A stretch of 64,000 nucleotides of DNA. Source: JANSYL01 sp963921255. Its GTDB lineage: Bacteria; Pseudomonadota; Alphaproteobacteria; Rhodobacterales; Rhodobacteraceae. How positions within the stretch are numbered: position 1 is the stretch's first letter; every line of letters starts with the position of its first letter. The notes beneath the pieces were generated by a model, which was not told the origin of the DNA, did not search any database, and saw only the letters and a program-made list of their open reading frames with translations. Shown one piece after another: positions 33,271-41,847 of this stretch. The translations under genes were made by a program, and so were the position numbers. Location: assembly GCA_963921255.3 (NCBI GenBank), contig CAWUEW020000003.1, positions 620,001 through 684,000 of the forward strand. Direction: 5' to 3'.

Positions 33271-33999
33271 ATGACGCCGAAAAAGAGCCCTTGTGTCGTG
33301 TTGATCATCGGAAGCGCGCCTGACGCGGTGCGCTGCCAATCCTGGCCAAAGTCCCTGTTCTCGAAGATCGTCGCGATCAACAATGCCTGGCGTGTTCGCA
33401 CCGATTGGGACCAGCTTGTTGCGCCCGACGACTTCCCGCCCGACAGGATGCCAAGCGTCTTGCGCCCCGGGCAACGCATCGTCCGTTCAAAGGACTACGT
33501 GCCTGCCAACAATCGGTTCGGCGGCGTGTTTTATGCGGGCGGCACGATGGCCTTCACAACGGGCTATTGGGCGCTGGATGCCTTGCGGCCCTCGGTTCTC
33601 GCCTTCGTCGGATGTGATATGGTCTACGCCGGGTCGGGAAACACCCATTTCTATGGGAAGGGTGCACCCGATCCATTGAGGGACGACTTCAGCCTCAGGA
33701 GCCTCGAGGCCAAGTCGGCGCGCCTCATGGTGCACGCGGCGCGGCAGGGATGCGCGTGCGTTCGCCTGTCGACTGGCCCGAGCCGGTTGGTGTTCCCCAC
33801 CGCTGGACATGATGGTCTTCACGGTGTCGCTCCAATGGCGTCAGCGACGATGCGGGCGGGTTTCGAGGCGGCCAAGCGGGAAGAAGACCGGCTGGATTAC
33901 CGGGTTTCCTCCGGGCGCTACTGGGAGATGTCCGACCAGATCAACGCCGAGGCCATCGATGCGCTCGACGCGCTTTGGTTGGCGGCCGCAGCGCCGTGA
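33271..33999 (+). CDS. Unknown protein, glycosyltransferase-like N-terminus
   Basis: A 242-residue cytoplasmic protein. The N-terminal VVLIIGSAPDA with the following IVAINNAWRVRTDWDQLVAP loosely resembles DUF115 or GT29-like transferases, where a nucleotide-sugar site follows a G-x-x-P turn. The middle has FVGCDMVYAGSGNTHFYGKG. There is no membrane segment. The family assignment is weak, and only a nucleotide-binding guess is possible. It begins 35 bases after the previous gene and converges on xylB. Confidence 0.6.
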   Translation: MTPKKSPCVVLIIGSAPDAVRCQSWPKSLFSKIVAINNAWRVRTDWDQLVAPDDFPPDRMPSVLRPGQRIVRSKDYVPANNRFGGVFYAGGTMAFTTGYWALDALRPSVLAFVGCDMVYAGSGNTHFYGKGAPDPLRDDFSLRSLEAKSARLMVHAARQGCACVRLSTGPSRLVFPTAGHDGLHGVAPMASATMRAGFEAAKREEDRLDYRVSSGRYWEMSDQINAEAIDALDALWLAAAAP

Positions 34000-34067
34000 G
34001 GTCAGCCTCTCTGCTGCCAAGGACAGCCAATCGGCCCGGCCGCCTGACGCGCGCAGAAGCGCCGGTC

Positions 34068-35528
34068 TTACTCGCCGGGGGTGTTCAAGGCGCCTTGGAC
34101 GGACTTCAACGCCGGGTATAGGGACCGATAGGCCTTCAGCCGGGTCAACATAGCCTCCGCACCGGCGTTGTCGGGCGAGAAGCGCGCGCCGACCGGCGGT
34201 TTTCGGGCGATCGTGCCAATGGGTTGGTCTGTGTCCATGGCTGCCGCCAAATGCGCGGCCCCGACGGCGGGGCCGACAGCGGCGCCCTCACTGCGCAGAA
34301 TGGTGCAGCCCGTTACCGTGGCCACGCACTGCATCAGGAAATCGCTACGTGTTCCGCCCCCGATGGCGAACAGCGTGTTTGTGCCGGATGGCCGTGGCCC
34401 GAGCGCGTCGACGGCATCCGCAAAGCTAAAGGCGATCGCCTCGACGACGCCGCGCATCAAACTGCCTTGGGATGTCGTTTCGCCAAGGAGGGCAAACCCG
34501 CCGCGAATGTCGCTGTCCCCGTGCGGCGTGCGTTCTCCCGTCAGGTAGGGAAGGAACAGGGGGCCGGGCGCGGCATGCTCGGCCTCCGCCAAGAGATCCG
34601 TGATTGGCCTGTCCAGCAGCGTCGCAAGCCAAGCCATCGGTCGGGCCCCATTGAGCATCGCCGCCATCTGGAAGCGCACGTCCTGGATCGTATGGGTGTA
34701 GGCGTGGGTCCGGGCCCCGGGGTTGGGCGCATATGTATCTGTCACAACAAAGAGCTGGCCCGAGGTGCCAACCGACAGGAAGCCATCGCCCGGGGCAATC
34801 GCCCCGATGCCCACGGCGCCCGCGGCCGCGTCGCCGGCGCCTGTCGCGATGGGCAGGCCCGGCGCCAAGCCAAGCGCAGACGCCGCGGCGGGCCGAAGGT
34901 GGCCGGCCATATCTGTGCCGAGGCGGATTGGCGGCAACCAGGCGGGATCTGTCGCGCTGACCGCGCAAAATCGCTCGGACCATGTTCCTGTGACTTGATC
35001 AAACCAACACGTGCCGGACGCATCTGACGGATCGGTTGCAAGGCGTCCGTGCAGGCACAATCCAACGAAATCCTTGGGCAGCAGGATATGGGCGATCTTG
35101 CTGTGAAGGTCGGGGGCGTGGCGGGCCAGCCAAAGCACCTTCGGGGCCGTGAACCCCGCCATCGGAAGGGCGCCTGATCTTTCGCCGATCGTCGGCTCGG
35201 CCGCGATCATGTCGCGGCATTCCTGCGACGATCGGGAGTCGTTCCAAAGGATCGCCGGCCGCAACGGGGACATCTGCGCATCGAGGAGAACGGCGCCATG
35301 CATCTGGCCCGATAATCCAATGGCACGGACGGATTGCCTGAGGCCTGGGTCCAACTCTCGGACGGCGTCGATGGTGGCCTGCCACCACGCCGCGCAGGAC
35401 TGCTCGCTCGCGCCATCAAACGGACTGTCCGTGGATAGGGGGGCGGACCCGGTTGCCGCGACGGCCCCGTCCTCAGACACCACACAGGTTTTGACGGCGG
35501 ATGTTCCCAGATCAATGCCCAGATACAC
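34068..35528 (-). CDS. xylB: Xylulokinase (FGGY family)
   Basis: A 486-residue sugar kinase that phosphorylates D-xylulose, the product of polyol oxidation by this cluster. The N-terminal phosphate motif is YLGIDLGTSAVKTCVV, the substrate site is LSGQMHGAVLLD, and the second FGGY signature region is GGGTRSDFLMQCVA. Start: the GTG at 35528 after GAGG gives the usual N-terminus; the open frame continues to 35654 through the LacI operator and was rejected. It is divergent from lacI with a LacI-type operator between them (35602-35615). Confidence 0.93.
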   Translation of the reverse strand: MYLGIDLGTSAVKTCVVSEDGAVAATGSAPLSTDSPFDGASEQSCAAWWQATIDAVRELDPGLRQSVRAIGLSGQMHGAVLLDAQMSPLRPAILWNDSRSSQECRDMIAAEPTIGERSGALPMAGFTAPKVLWLARHAPDLHSKIAHILLPKDFVGLCLHGRLATDPSDASGTCWFDQVTGTWSERFCAVSATDPAWLPPIRLGTDMAGHLRPAAASALGLAPGLPIATGAGDAAAGAVGIGAIAPGDGFLSVGTSGQLFVVTDTYAPNPGARTHAYTHTIQDVRFQMAAMLNGARPMAWLATLLDRPITDLLAEAEHAAPGPLFLPYLTGERTPHGDSDIRGGFALLGETTSQGSLMRGVVEAIAFSFADAVDALGPRPSGTNTLFAIGGGTRSDFLMQCVATVTGCTILRSEGAAVGPAVGAAHLAAAMDTDQPIGTIARKPPVGARFSPDNAGAEAMLTRLKAYRSLYPALKSVQGALNTPGE

Positions 35529-35601
35529 GGCAGGTGCCTCGTCGTTGCGGTCAAACGTTGGCGGGAGGTTACGCTGAACTTGTCGAGAAAGTAATGAAAT
35601 C

Positions 35602-35615
35602 TTTACTCGCGTAAG
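35602..35615. promoter_or_regulatory. LacI-type operator between xylB and lacI
   Basis: TTTACTCGCGTAAG is a near-palindrome with the central CG of LacI-family sites. It matches the element before smoE (TTAACGCGCGTAAA, 36737-36750) at 11 of 14 positions. The position suits control of xylB and autoregulation by the LacI protein at 35687. Confidence 0.65.
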
Positions 35616-35686
35616 TTTTCTGACAAGAATAAGCGGTCCGCAGCGACTGGCCATCGTCGTGCGGGGAAGGCAGCAACGGACGACGC

Positions 35687-36718
35687 ATGAGCGATACGAA
35701 AATCAGGAATATGGAAGAGTTCGCGGCCCTGAGCGGCCTGTCTCGTCCAACGGTTTCGAAATACTTCAACGATCCGGACAGTGTCCGCCGATCCACACGG
35801 GATCGCATTGAAGCGGCCCTCGAACGATATGATTATCGGCCCAACATTTATGCCGTGAACCAGAACCGTCGATTGACCAAGAACGTTGGGATTGTGGTTC
35901 CATTCCTGGCCGATCCATTTTTTGCCGAGATTGCCCGAACCATCGAAACACTGTGCATCGAAGCGGGGTTCCGCCCCATTCTTCTGAGCTCACACGGTGG
36001 GCGCGACCTCGAGGCCGAAAACCTGGCAAGCCTTAAGGCCCTGAAACCGGCTGGCGTGTTGCTGGCTCCGTTGGGGCGGGCCTCTGACCGGGCGGAGATC
36101 GAGAAGTTCTGTGAAGATGTCCCGACGGTGTTGTTCGATTCGAACATCAGCGGCGTCGGCGAGGATTTCATCGGCTCGGACAACGACCAAAGCATCGGGA
36201 TGATCGTCGACTATCTGACCCGGACAGGCGAGGCGCCGGCCTTCTTCGAAATGGCGCAGCCTGTGAACCCGAACGCGAACAAGCGAAGGGCTGCCTATCT
36301 TTCGGCGATGGAGCGTTTGGGTCTCGCGCCGGATCTGATCCAGGTTGATGGGGAGGGATGGTCGTTCGAAGAAATCGGGTTCAATGGCGGATCCCGCCTG
36401 TTTTCGTCCGGCACATCCGCGCGGACGACCTACCTGTGTTCCAACGATCGTTTGGCCATCGGGCTGCTGTCGTCAGCCTATGAACATGGGCTGAAGGTCG
36501 GGCACGCGGACGGGTGCGATGTTCGAATCGCGGGCCATGATGACCACCCATTTGCCCGGTTCACATGCCCAAGTTTGACGACCGTGGCGCAGGATTACGG
36601 GGCAATCGCGCGCACAAGCGTTGAGCGGTTGGTTCAGCTGGTCGAAACCGAGGATCGGGTAGGCCGCAGAGAAGACACACTTTTTTCTGGGAAGCTGATC
36701 ATGCGGAATTCCGCTTAA
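35687..36718 (+). CDS. LacI family transcriptional regulator of polyol genes
   Basis: A 343-residue repressor. The N-terminal helix-turn-helix MEEFAALSGLSRPTVSKYF and the hinge region PNIYAVNQNRRLTKNVGIVV precede a periplasmic-binding-protein-like sensor domain (about 65-340) ending FSGKLIMRNSA. It lies between xylB and the smo transport operon. Two similar 14-base sites, at 35602 and 36737, flank the gene on both sides, so it probably represses both transcripts and responds to a polyol or its phosphate. Confidence 0.92.
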   Translation: MSDTKIRNMEEFAALSGLSRPTVSKYFNDPDSVRRSTRDRIEAALERYDYRPNIYAVNQNRRLTKNVGIVVPFLADPFFAEIARTIETLCIEAGFRPILLSSHGGRDLEAENLASLKALKPAGVLLAPLGRASDRAEIEKFCEDVPTVLFDSNISGVGEDFIGSDNDQSIGMIVDYLTRTGEAPAFFEMAQPVNPNANKRRAAYLSAMERLGLAPDLIQVDGEGWSFEEIGFNGGSRLFSSGTSARTTYLCSNDRLAIGLLSSAYEHGLKVGHADGCDVRIAGHDDHPFARFTCPSLTTVAQDYGAIARTSVERLVQLVETEDRVGRREDTLFSGKLIMRNSA

Positions 36719-36736
36719 GGGCGCCATCATCAAAAC

Positions 36737-36750
36737 TTAACGCGCGTAAA
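36737..36750. promoter_or_regulatory. LacI-type operator before smoE
   Basis: TTAACGCGCGTAAA lies 70 bases before the smoE start, around a perfect ACGCGCGT core, and resembles the site at 35602. A further ACGCGCG occurs at 36762-36768. These fit repression of the smo operon by the neighbouring LacI protein. Confidence 0.62.
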
Positions 36751-36820
36751 AAAATGAATTGACGCGCGAAGCAATGTGGCGTTACGGTTTCGCCATCACA
36801 TCCAACCAGGGAGGAAACGG

Positions 36821-38113
36821 ATGTCTTATAAGTCCGTGCTTGGCGCGACGACCGCGCTTGCATTGTGCGCTCCGGCAGCAATGGCAGACGGCCACGCCAC
36901 GACGCTCACCATCGCCATCGTGAACAACGGCCACATGATCAACATGCAGTCGGTTGCCGAGGCCTACACCGAAGAAACCGGCGTCCAGCTTGAGTGGGTT
37001 GCGCTTGAAGAAGGCGTTCTGCGCGAGCAGGTCACCTCGGATACCGCGACCGGTGGTGGTCAGTACGACATTATCAACATCGGTATGCAGGAAGCCCCGA
37101 TTTGGGGGCAGGCCGGCTGGATCGAACCGCTCAACTTCGGCGAAGCCTACGACATCGACGATATGCTTCCGGCCATTCGCAACGGTTTGTCGGCCGACGG
37201 CACGCTGTATGCTGCGCCCTTCTACGGGGAATCGTCGATGGTCATGTACCGCGCAGACCTGATGGATGCGGCGGGCGTGTCGATCACCGACAATGACAGC
37301 TGGGACAACATCGCCGCCGCCGCAGCTGCGATCCACGATCCGGACAACGGCGTCTACGGGGTCTGCCTGCGCGGCAAGCCTGGCTGGGGCGACAACATGG
37401 CCTTCATCACCACCATGGTGAACTCCTTCGGTGGCGCATGGTTCGATGCCGATTTCCGTCCGACCATCGACAGCGATGAATGGCGCGCGGCCATCAACTT
37501 CTACGTTGATCTGCTGGGCACCTACGGACCGCCGGGTTCGGAAGGCAACTCGTTCAACGAAATCCTGGCACTCTACAACGAAGGTCGCTGCGGCATGTGG
37601 ATCGACGCCACGATCGCGGCATCGTTCCTGGAGGTCGACGGTGTTGCCTACGCGCAGTCGCCGAACGCCGGCAACCCGGTTGGCGCCAACTGGCTTTGGG
37701 CCTGGGCCATGGCCGTTCCGGCCGGCACGGAAAACGCCGAGGAAGCCATGGCCTTCATCGAGTGGGCCACCTCGCGTGACTACATCCAGGCCGTCGCGAA
37801 CCATCCCGATTTCGGCTGGGGGTCTGTCCCGACCGGCACCCGCGCGTCGACCTACGCCTATCCTGAGTTCCAGGCCGTGGCCGGGTTCGCAGAAGCCGAA
37901 TTGGCGGCGATCGAATCCGCCGCGCCGGAAGCCACCGAACTGAAGCCCTATGTGGGCGTGCAGTTCGCGGCCATCCCGGAATTCCCTGAGGTCGGCTCCG
38001 CCGTTGCTCAGGAAATGGCTGCGGCCCTGTCGGGCGCACAGTCTGTCGACGAAGCGCTTGAGAATGCCCAGGCAGCGGCCGACGCGATCATGCGCGAAGC
38101 AGGCTACTACTAA
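36821..38113 (+). CDS. smoE: Sorbitol/mannitol ABC transporter substrate-binding protein
   Basis: A 430-residue periplasmic binding protein of the extracellular solute-binding family 1. The signal peptide is about residues 1-22, ending CAPAAMADGHA. Typical stretches are LREQVTSDTATGGGQYDIIN, LYAAPFYGESSMVMYRADL and GRCGMWIDATIAAS. The set smoEFGK-smoS-mtlK matches the polyol operon known from Rhodobacter. The ATG at 36821 follows GGGAGGAAA. A strong hairpin downstream (38131-38160) could raise its transcript level over the permease genes. Confidence 0.93.
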   Translation: MSYKSVLGATTALALCAPAAMADGHATTLTIAIVNNGHMINMQSVAEAYTEETGVQLEWVALEEGVLREQVTSDTATGGGQYDIINIGMQEAPIWGQAGWIEPLNFGEAYDIDDMLPAIRNGLSADGTLYAAPFYGESSMVMYRADLMDAAGVSITDNDSWDNIAAAAAAIHDPDNGVYGVCLRGKPGWGDNMAFITTMVNSFGGAWFDADFRPTIDSDEWRAAINFYVDLLGTYGPPGSEGNSFNEILALYNEGRCGMWIDATIAASFLEVDGVAYAQSPNAGNPVGANWLWAWAMAVPAGTENAEEAMAFIEWATSRDYIQAVANHPDFGWGSVPTGTRASTYAYPEFQAVAGFAEAELAAIESAAPEATELKPYVGVQFAAIPEFPEVGSAVAQEMAAALSGAQSVDEALENAQAAADAIMREAGYY

Positions 38114-38130
38114 GCCGATCGAGCACTCCT

Positions 38131-38160
38131 GAGGGGCCCGGACTGCGGGCCGGGCCCCTC
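38131..38160 (+). repeat. Strong GC hairpin between smoE and smoF
   Basis: An 11-bp perfect stem (left arm GAGGGGCCCGG, 8-base loop) 18 bases after the smoE stop, without a following T run. Such structures between binding-protein and permease genes commonly stabilise the upstream mRNA. Confidence 0.8.
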
Positions 38161-38274
38161 GCCACACCCGCATGCTGCCGTCTTCGGGCAGGCACCGCGT
38201 GGGACACCCCCCTGAATTGGCGCCCAATTCTGATAAGCAGGACGCAAAGGGCGTCGTGCAAGGAAGGATGAGCT

Positions 38275-39213
38275 ATGTCTGAACGTCGGATACCCCGTTT
38301 GCTCCAAACGCCAGCTGTTGCATTGCTTCTGGTCTGGATGCTTGTCCCGCTCGGAATGACGCTGTTCTTCTCGTTCATTCGGTACGTGCTCAACAATTTG
38401 CGCAACCCGCATTGGACGTCGCCCTCCATCAGCAATTGGCGCGGGTTCGGGAACTACCAGTACGTCTGGAACAACGACGACTTCTGGCTCGCCATTCAGA
38501 ACAGCCTGTTCATCGTGTGCAGCATTCTGTTTTTCACCGTCGCGCTTGGGCTGCTGATTGCCATCCTGATCAACAAGGCCTTTCCGGGGCGGGGCATCGT
38601 TCGGGTTCTGTTGATCTCGCCCTTCTTCGTGATGCCGGCCGTCAACGCCGTGCTATGGATCAACATGCTTTTGGACCCGGTGCTTGGGTTGCAGGGGCTT
38701 GCCATTGACGGGATCAACTCGCTCGTCGCGTCGCTGCAAGGCGCCCCGCTGGTCGGTTGGTTCTTTTCGCTGTGGCCCGAGTTGGAGCCGGTCTCATTCC
38801 GGGCGACCCAAACGTCGGCCATCGCCGTGATCATGATGGTCACCTGGCAGTGGACGCCCTTTGCCGTCCTGATTTTCATGACGTCGCTGCAATCCGAGGA
38901 TCAGCAACAGAAAGAGGCCGCCGTGCTGGACGGGGCCGGGGCGTGGTCGCAATTCCGGTTCCTGACTCTGCCGCATTTGGCACGTCCGATTGCGATCGTC
39001 GTCATGATCCAAGCCATCTTCCATCTGTCCTTGTACGCCGAAATCGAAATCGTCAGCCGCGGCAACGGCAACAAGAACCTGCCGTATCTGATCGGCGAAT
39101 TCGCCAACAACAACATCGGGGCCGCCAGTGCGACCGGCATATTCGCAGTCATCCTGGCCAACATCGTTGCGATCTTCCTGCTGCGGATGATCGGCAAGAC
39201 CCTGATGGACTAA
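38275..39213 (+). CDS. smoF: Sorbitol/mannitol ABC transporter permease 1
   Basis: A 312-residue inner-membrane permease of the MalF type with six hydrophobic segments. The cytoplasmic EAA loop, which contacts the ATPase, reads QKEAAVLDGAGAWSQFRFLT. The ATG at 38275 follows AAGGAAGGA. It pairs with SmoG and uses SmoK as ATPase. Confidence 0.93.
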   Translation: MSERRIPRLLQTPAVALLLVWMLVPLGMTLFFSFIRYVLNNLRNPHWTSPSISNWRGFGNYQYVWNNDDFWLAIQNSLFIVCSILFFTVALGLLIAILINKAFPGRGIVRVLLISPFFVMPAVNAVLWINMLLDPVLGLQGLAIDGINSLVASLQGAPLVGWFFSLWPELEPVSFRATQTSAIAVIMMVTWQWTPFAVLIFMTSLQSEDQQQKEAAVLDGAGAWSQFRFLTLPHLARPIAIVVMIQAIFHLSLYAEIEIVSRGNGNKNLPYLIGEFANNNIGAASATGIFAVILANIVAIFLLRMIGKTLMD

Positions 39214-39226
39214 GAGGGATCAAGAC

Positions 39227-40060
39227 ATGGCCATCGTTGCACAAACCTCGAAATTCAGCCTGTTCGCCCGACCCGCGGTCGCCTGGCTGGTCGCCCTGAT
39301 CTTCTTCTTCCCCATTTTCTGGATGGTGCTGACCAGTTTCAAAACCGACGCCGATGCCGTGCGACCGGAGTTCCTGTTTTTCTTCACGCCGACATTGGAA
39401 AACTACCTGAACATGACCGAGAACTACGACTATTGGCGCTTTGCGACCAACTCGGTCATCACGGCTACCTTTGCGACGGCCTTCACACTCTTTGTCGGCA
39501 TCCCGTGTGCTTACTCCATGGCGTTCTACCCGACGCGGGCCACCAAGGATGTGCTGATGTGGATGCTGTCCACAAAGATGCTGCCAGCCGCTGCGGTCCT
39601 TTATCCGATGAACTTTCTCACCAAGGGATTGGGTATCTACGACACGCATTTCCTGATCGTGCTGGTCCTCAGCCTGATCAATCTGCCGATCGTGGTGTGG
39701 ATGCTGTTCACCTACTTCAAAGAGATCCCAAAGGACATCATCGAAGCGGGCAAAATGGACGGTGCGAACACGTGGGATGAAGTCCGCGAAATCCTCGTCC
39801 CGTTGGCCTGGGGCGGCATCGCATCGACCGCGCTGCTGTGTTTCATTTTCTGCTGGAACGAGGCCTACTGGACCGTTCGCCTCACCACCACGGACGCGGC
39901 GACCTTGTCCTCGCTGATCGAAGGCAACCGGGCGCCGGAGGGTCTGTTCTTTGGCCGCCTGTCGGCCGTATCGACCGCCGCCGTTGGACCGATCGTCGTC
40001 CTTGGCTGGTTCTGTCAGAAGCAACTTGTCCAAGGCCTGACCTTTGGCGCCGTGAAATAA
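39227..40060 (+). CDS. smoG: Sorbitol/mannitol ABC transporter permease 2
   Basis: A 277-residue MalG-type permease with six hydrophobic segments. The first contains PIFWMVLTSFKTDADAV, and the EAA loop is DIIEAGKMDGANTWDEVREI. It starts 13 bases after smoF and is followed 12 bases later by smoK. Confidence 0.93.
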   Translation: MAIVAQTSKFSLFARPAVAWLVALIFFFPIFWMVLTSFKTDADAVRPEFLFFFTPTLENYLNMTENYDYWRFATNSVITATFATAFTLFVGIPCAYSMAFYPTRATKDVLMWMLSTKMLPAAAVLYPMNFLTKGLGIYDTHFLIVLVLSLINLPIVVWMLFTYFKEIPKDIIEAGKMDGANTWDEVREILVPLAWGGIASTALLCFIFCWNEAYWTVRLTTTDAATLSSLIEGNRAPEGLFFGRLSAVSTAAVGPIVVLGWFCQKQLVQGLTFGAVK

Positions 40061-40072
40061 GGAACCTGTGAA

Positions 40073-41077
40073 ATGGGACGCATTCAACTGGACAGTGTGG
40101 TCAAGCGGTTCGGCGAAGCCGAGGTCATCCCGCCACTCGACCTGACAATTGAAGAAGGCGAGTTTGTTGTCTTCGTCGGGCCGTCCGGCTGCGGGAAATC
40201 GACGTTGCTGCGGCTGATTGCTGGCCTTGAAGAGGTCACCGCCGGCAGCATCTCGATCAACGGCGAGGATGTCACGCGCGTGGCGCCCTCTCAGCGCGGC
40301 CTCGCCATGGTGTTCCAATCCTACGCGCTTTATCCGCACATGACGGTGCGCAAGAACATTGCCTTCCCCATGCGCATGGCCAAGCTCGATCAATCCGAGA
40401 TCGATGCCCGCGTCGAGGCAGCGGCGAAATCCCTGAACCTCATGGACTACCTAGAGCACAAGCCCGGGCAACTCTCCGGCGGGCAGCGGCAACGGGTGGC
40501 CATTGGTCGGGCCATTGTGCGCGAGCCTGCCGCGTTCCTGTTCGACGAACCGTTGTCCAATCTCGACGCGGCGCTGCGGGTCGGAATGCGGCTTGAAATC
40601 TCGGAGCTGCACGAGCGTCTCAAAACGACAATGATCTACGTGACGCATGACCAGGTCGAAGCCATGACCATGGCCGACAAGATTGTCGTGCTGCGTGCTG
40701 GCAACATCGAACAGGTGGGCAGCCCTCTGGAGCTGTATCGCACACCGCGCAACCTGTTTGTCGCCGGGTTCATCGGGTCCCCCAAGATGAATTTCCTCGA
40801 TGGGGAAACGGCAGCCGCCCACGATGCAGCGACCATCGGCGTGCGCCCTGAACACATAACGCCTTCCAAGACCGAGGGGGATTGGGAAGGCACAATCGGC
40901 GTATCCGAGCACCTGGGATCAGACACCTTCTTTCACGTCCATATCGCGGGTCGCTCCGAGCCAATCACCGTGCGCGCGCCGGGCGAAGTCGACATGCACC
41001 ACGGCGACCGGGTGTTCTTGACGCCGGAGGCCGGACGAATTCACCGCTTCGATGCCGAAGGATTGCGCATCGCATGA
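40073..41077 (+). CDS. smoK: Sorbitol/mannitol ABC transporter ATP-binding protein
   Basis: A 334-residue MalK/UgpC-type ATPase. The Walker A motif is GPSGCGKST (about residues 36-44), the signature LSGGQRQR, Walker B FLFDEPLSNLDA, and the H-loop histidine is in YVTHDQVEAM. The C-terminal TOBE region (about 240-334) carries GVRPEHITPS. The stop overlaps the smoS start (ATGA), so transport and oxidation are translationally linked. Confidence 0.95.
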   Translation: MGRIQLDSVVKRFGEAEVIPPLDLTIEEGEFVVFVGPSGCGKSTLLRLIAGLEEVTAGSISINGEDVTRVAPSQRGLAMVFQSYALYPHMTVRKNIAFPMRMAKLDQSEIDARVEAAAKSLNLMDYLEHKPGQLSGGQRQRVAIGRAIVREPAAFLFDEPLSNLDAALRVGMRLEISELHERLKTTMIYVTHDQVEAMTMADKIVVLRAGNIEQVGSPLELYRTPRNLFVAGFIGSPKMNFLDGETAAAHDAATIGVRPEHITPSKTEGDWEGTIGVSEHLGSDTFFHVHIAGRSEPITVRAPGEVDMHHGDRVFLTPEAGRIHRFDAEGLRIA

Positions 41078-41847
41078 CACGACTCGACGGCAAATGCGCC
41101 CTCGTCACGGGCGCGGCGCGGGGCTTGGGGCGTGCCTTCGCAGAGGCCTATGTGGCCCAGGGTGCCCGCGTGGCCATGGCGGATATCGACGCTGCCGCTG
41201 TCGAGGCTGCCGCGGCTGATATCGGCAGCGCCGCGGTCGCCATAGAAATGGACGTTGCGCGCCAATCCAGCATCGAGGCGGCCGTCACCCGGGCCGTGGA
41301 TCAACTTGGGCGCATTGATGTCCTGATCAACAACGCCGCCGTGTTCACGGCCGCGCCGCTGGTTGACGTCACCCGGGCAGATTACGCGCGCGTGTTTGAC
41401 ATCAACGTCGCGGGCACCTTGTTCACCATGCAGGCAGTGGCACAGCACATGATCGAACGCGGGATTTCCGGGCGGATCATCAACATGGCCAGCCAGGCAG
41501 GCCGCCGGGGCGAACCCCTGGTTTCGGTCTATTGCGCGTCGAAGGCGGCGGTCATCAGCCTAACCCAATCTGCGGCCCTCAACCTGATTTCGCATGGGAT
41601 CAAGGTCAATGCCATCGCGCCCGGCGTTGTCGACGGCGCCCATTGGGATGGCGTAGACGCCTATTTCGCGACGCTCGAGGGCAAGCCGCTCGGACAGAAG
41701 AAACGCGAGGTCGACGCGGCGGTCCCCTACGGACGCATGGCGCGCCCATCAGATCTGACAGGTATGGCCGTGTTCCTGGCGTCGGACGATGCCGACTACA
41801 TCGTCGGTCAATGCTACAACGTGGATGGCGGGCAATGGATGAGCTGA
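41074..41847 (+). CDS. smoS: Sorbitol (L-iditol) dehydrogenase, short-chain type
   Basis: A 257-residue SDR enzyme oxidising D-sorbitol to fructose (and galactitol in relatives) with NAD. The cofactor motif is TGAARGLGRAF, the structural NNAA is in VLINNAAVF, and the catalytic YxxxK is in YCASKAAV with the Ser in NMASQ. It ends in the typical GQCYNVDGGQWMS. The ATG at 41074 overlaps smoK; its end overlaps the mtlK start by 13 bases. Confidence 0.92.
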   Translation: MTRLDGKCALVTGAARGLGRAFAEAYVAQGARVAMADIDAAAVEAAAADIGSAAVAIEMDVARQSSIEAAVTRAVDQLGRIDVLINNAAVFTAAPLVDVTRADYARVFDINVAGTLFTMQAVAQHMIERGISGRIINMASQAGRRGEPLVSVYCASKAAVISLTQSAALNLISHGIKVNAIAPGVVDGAHWDGVDAYFATLEGKPLGQKKREVDAAVPYGRMARPSDLTGMAVFLASDDADYIVGQCYNVDGGQWMS

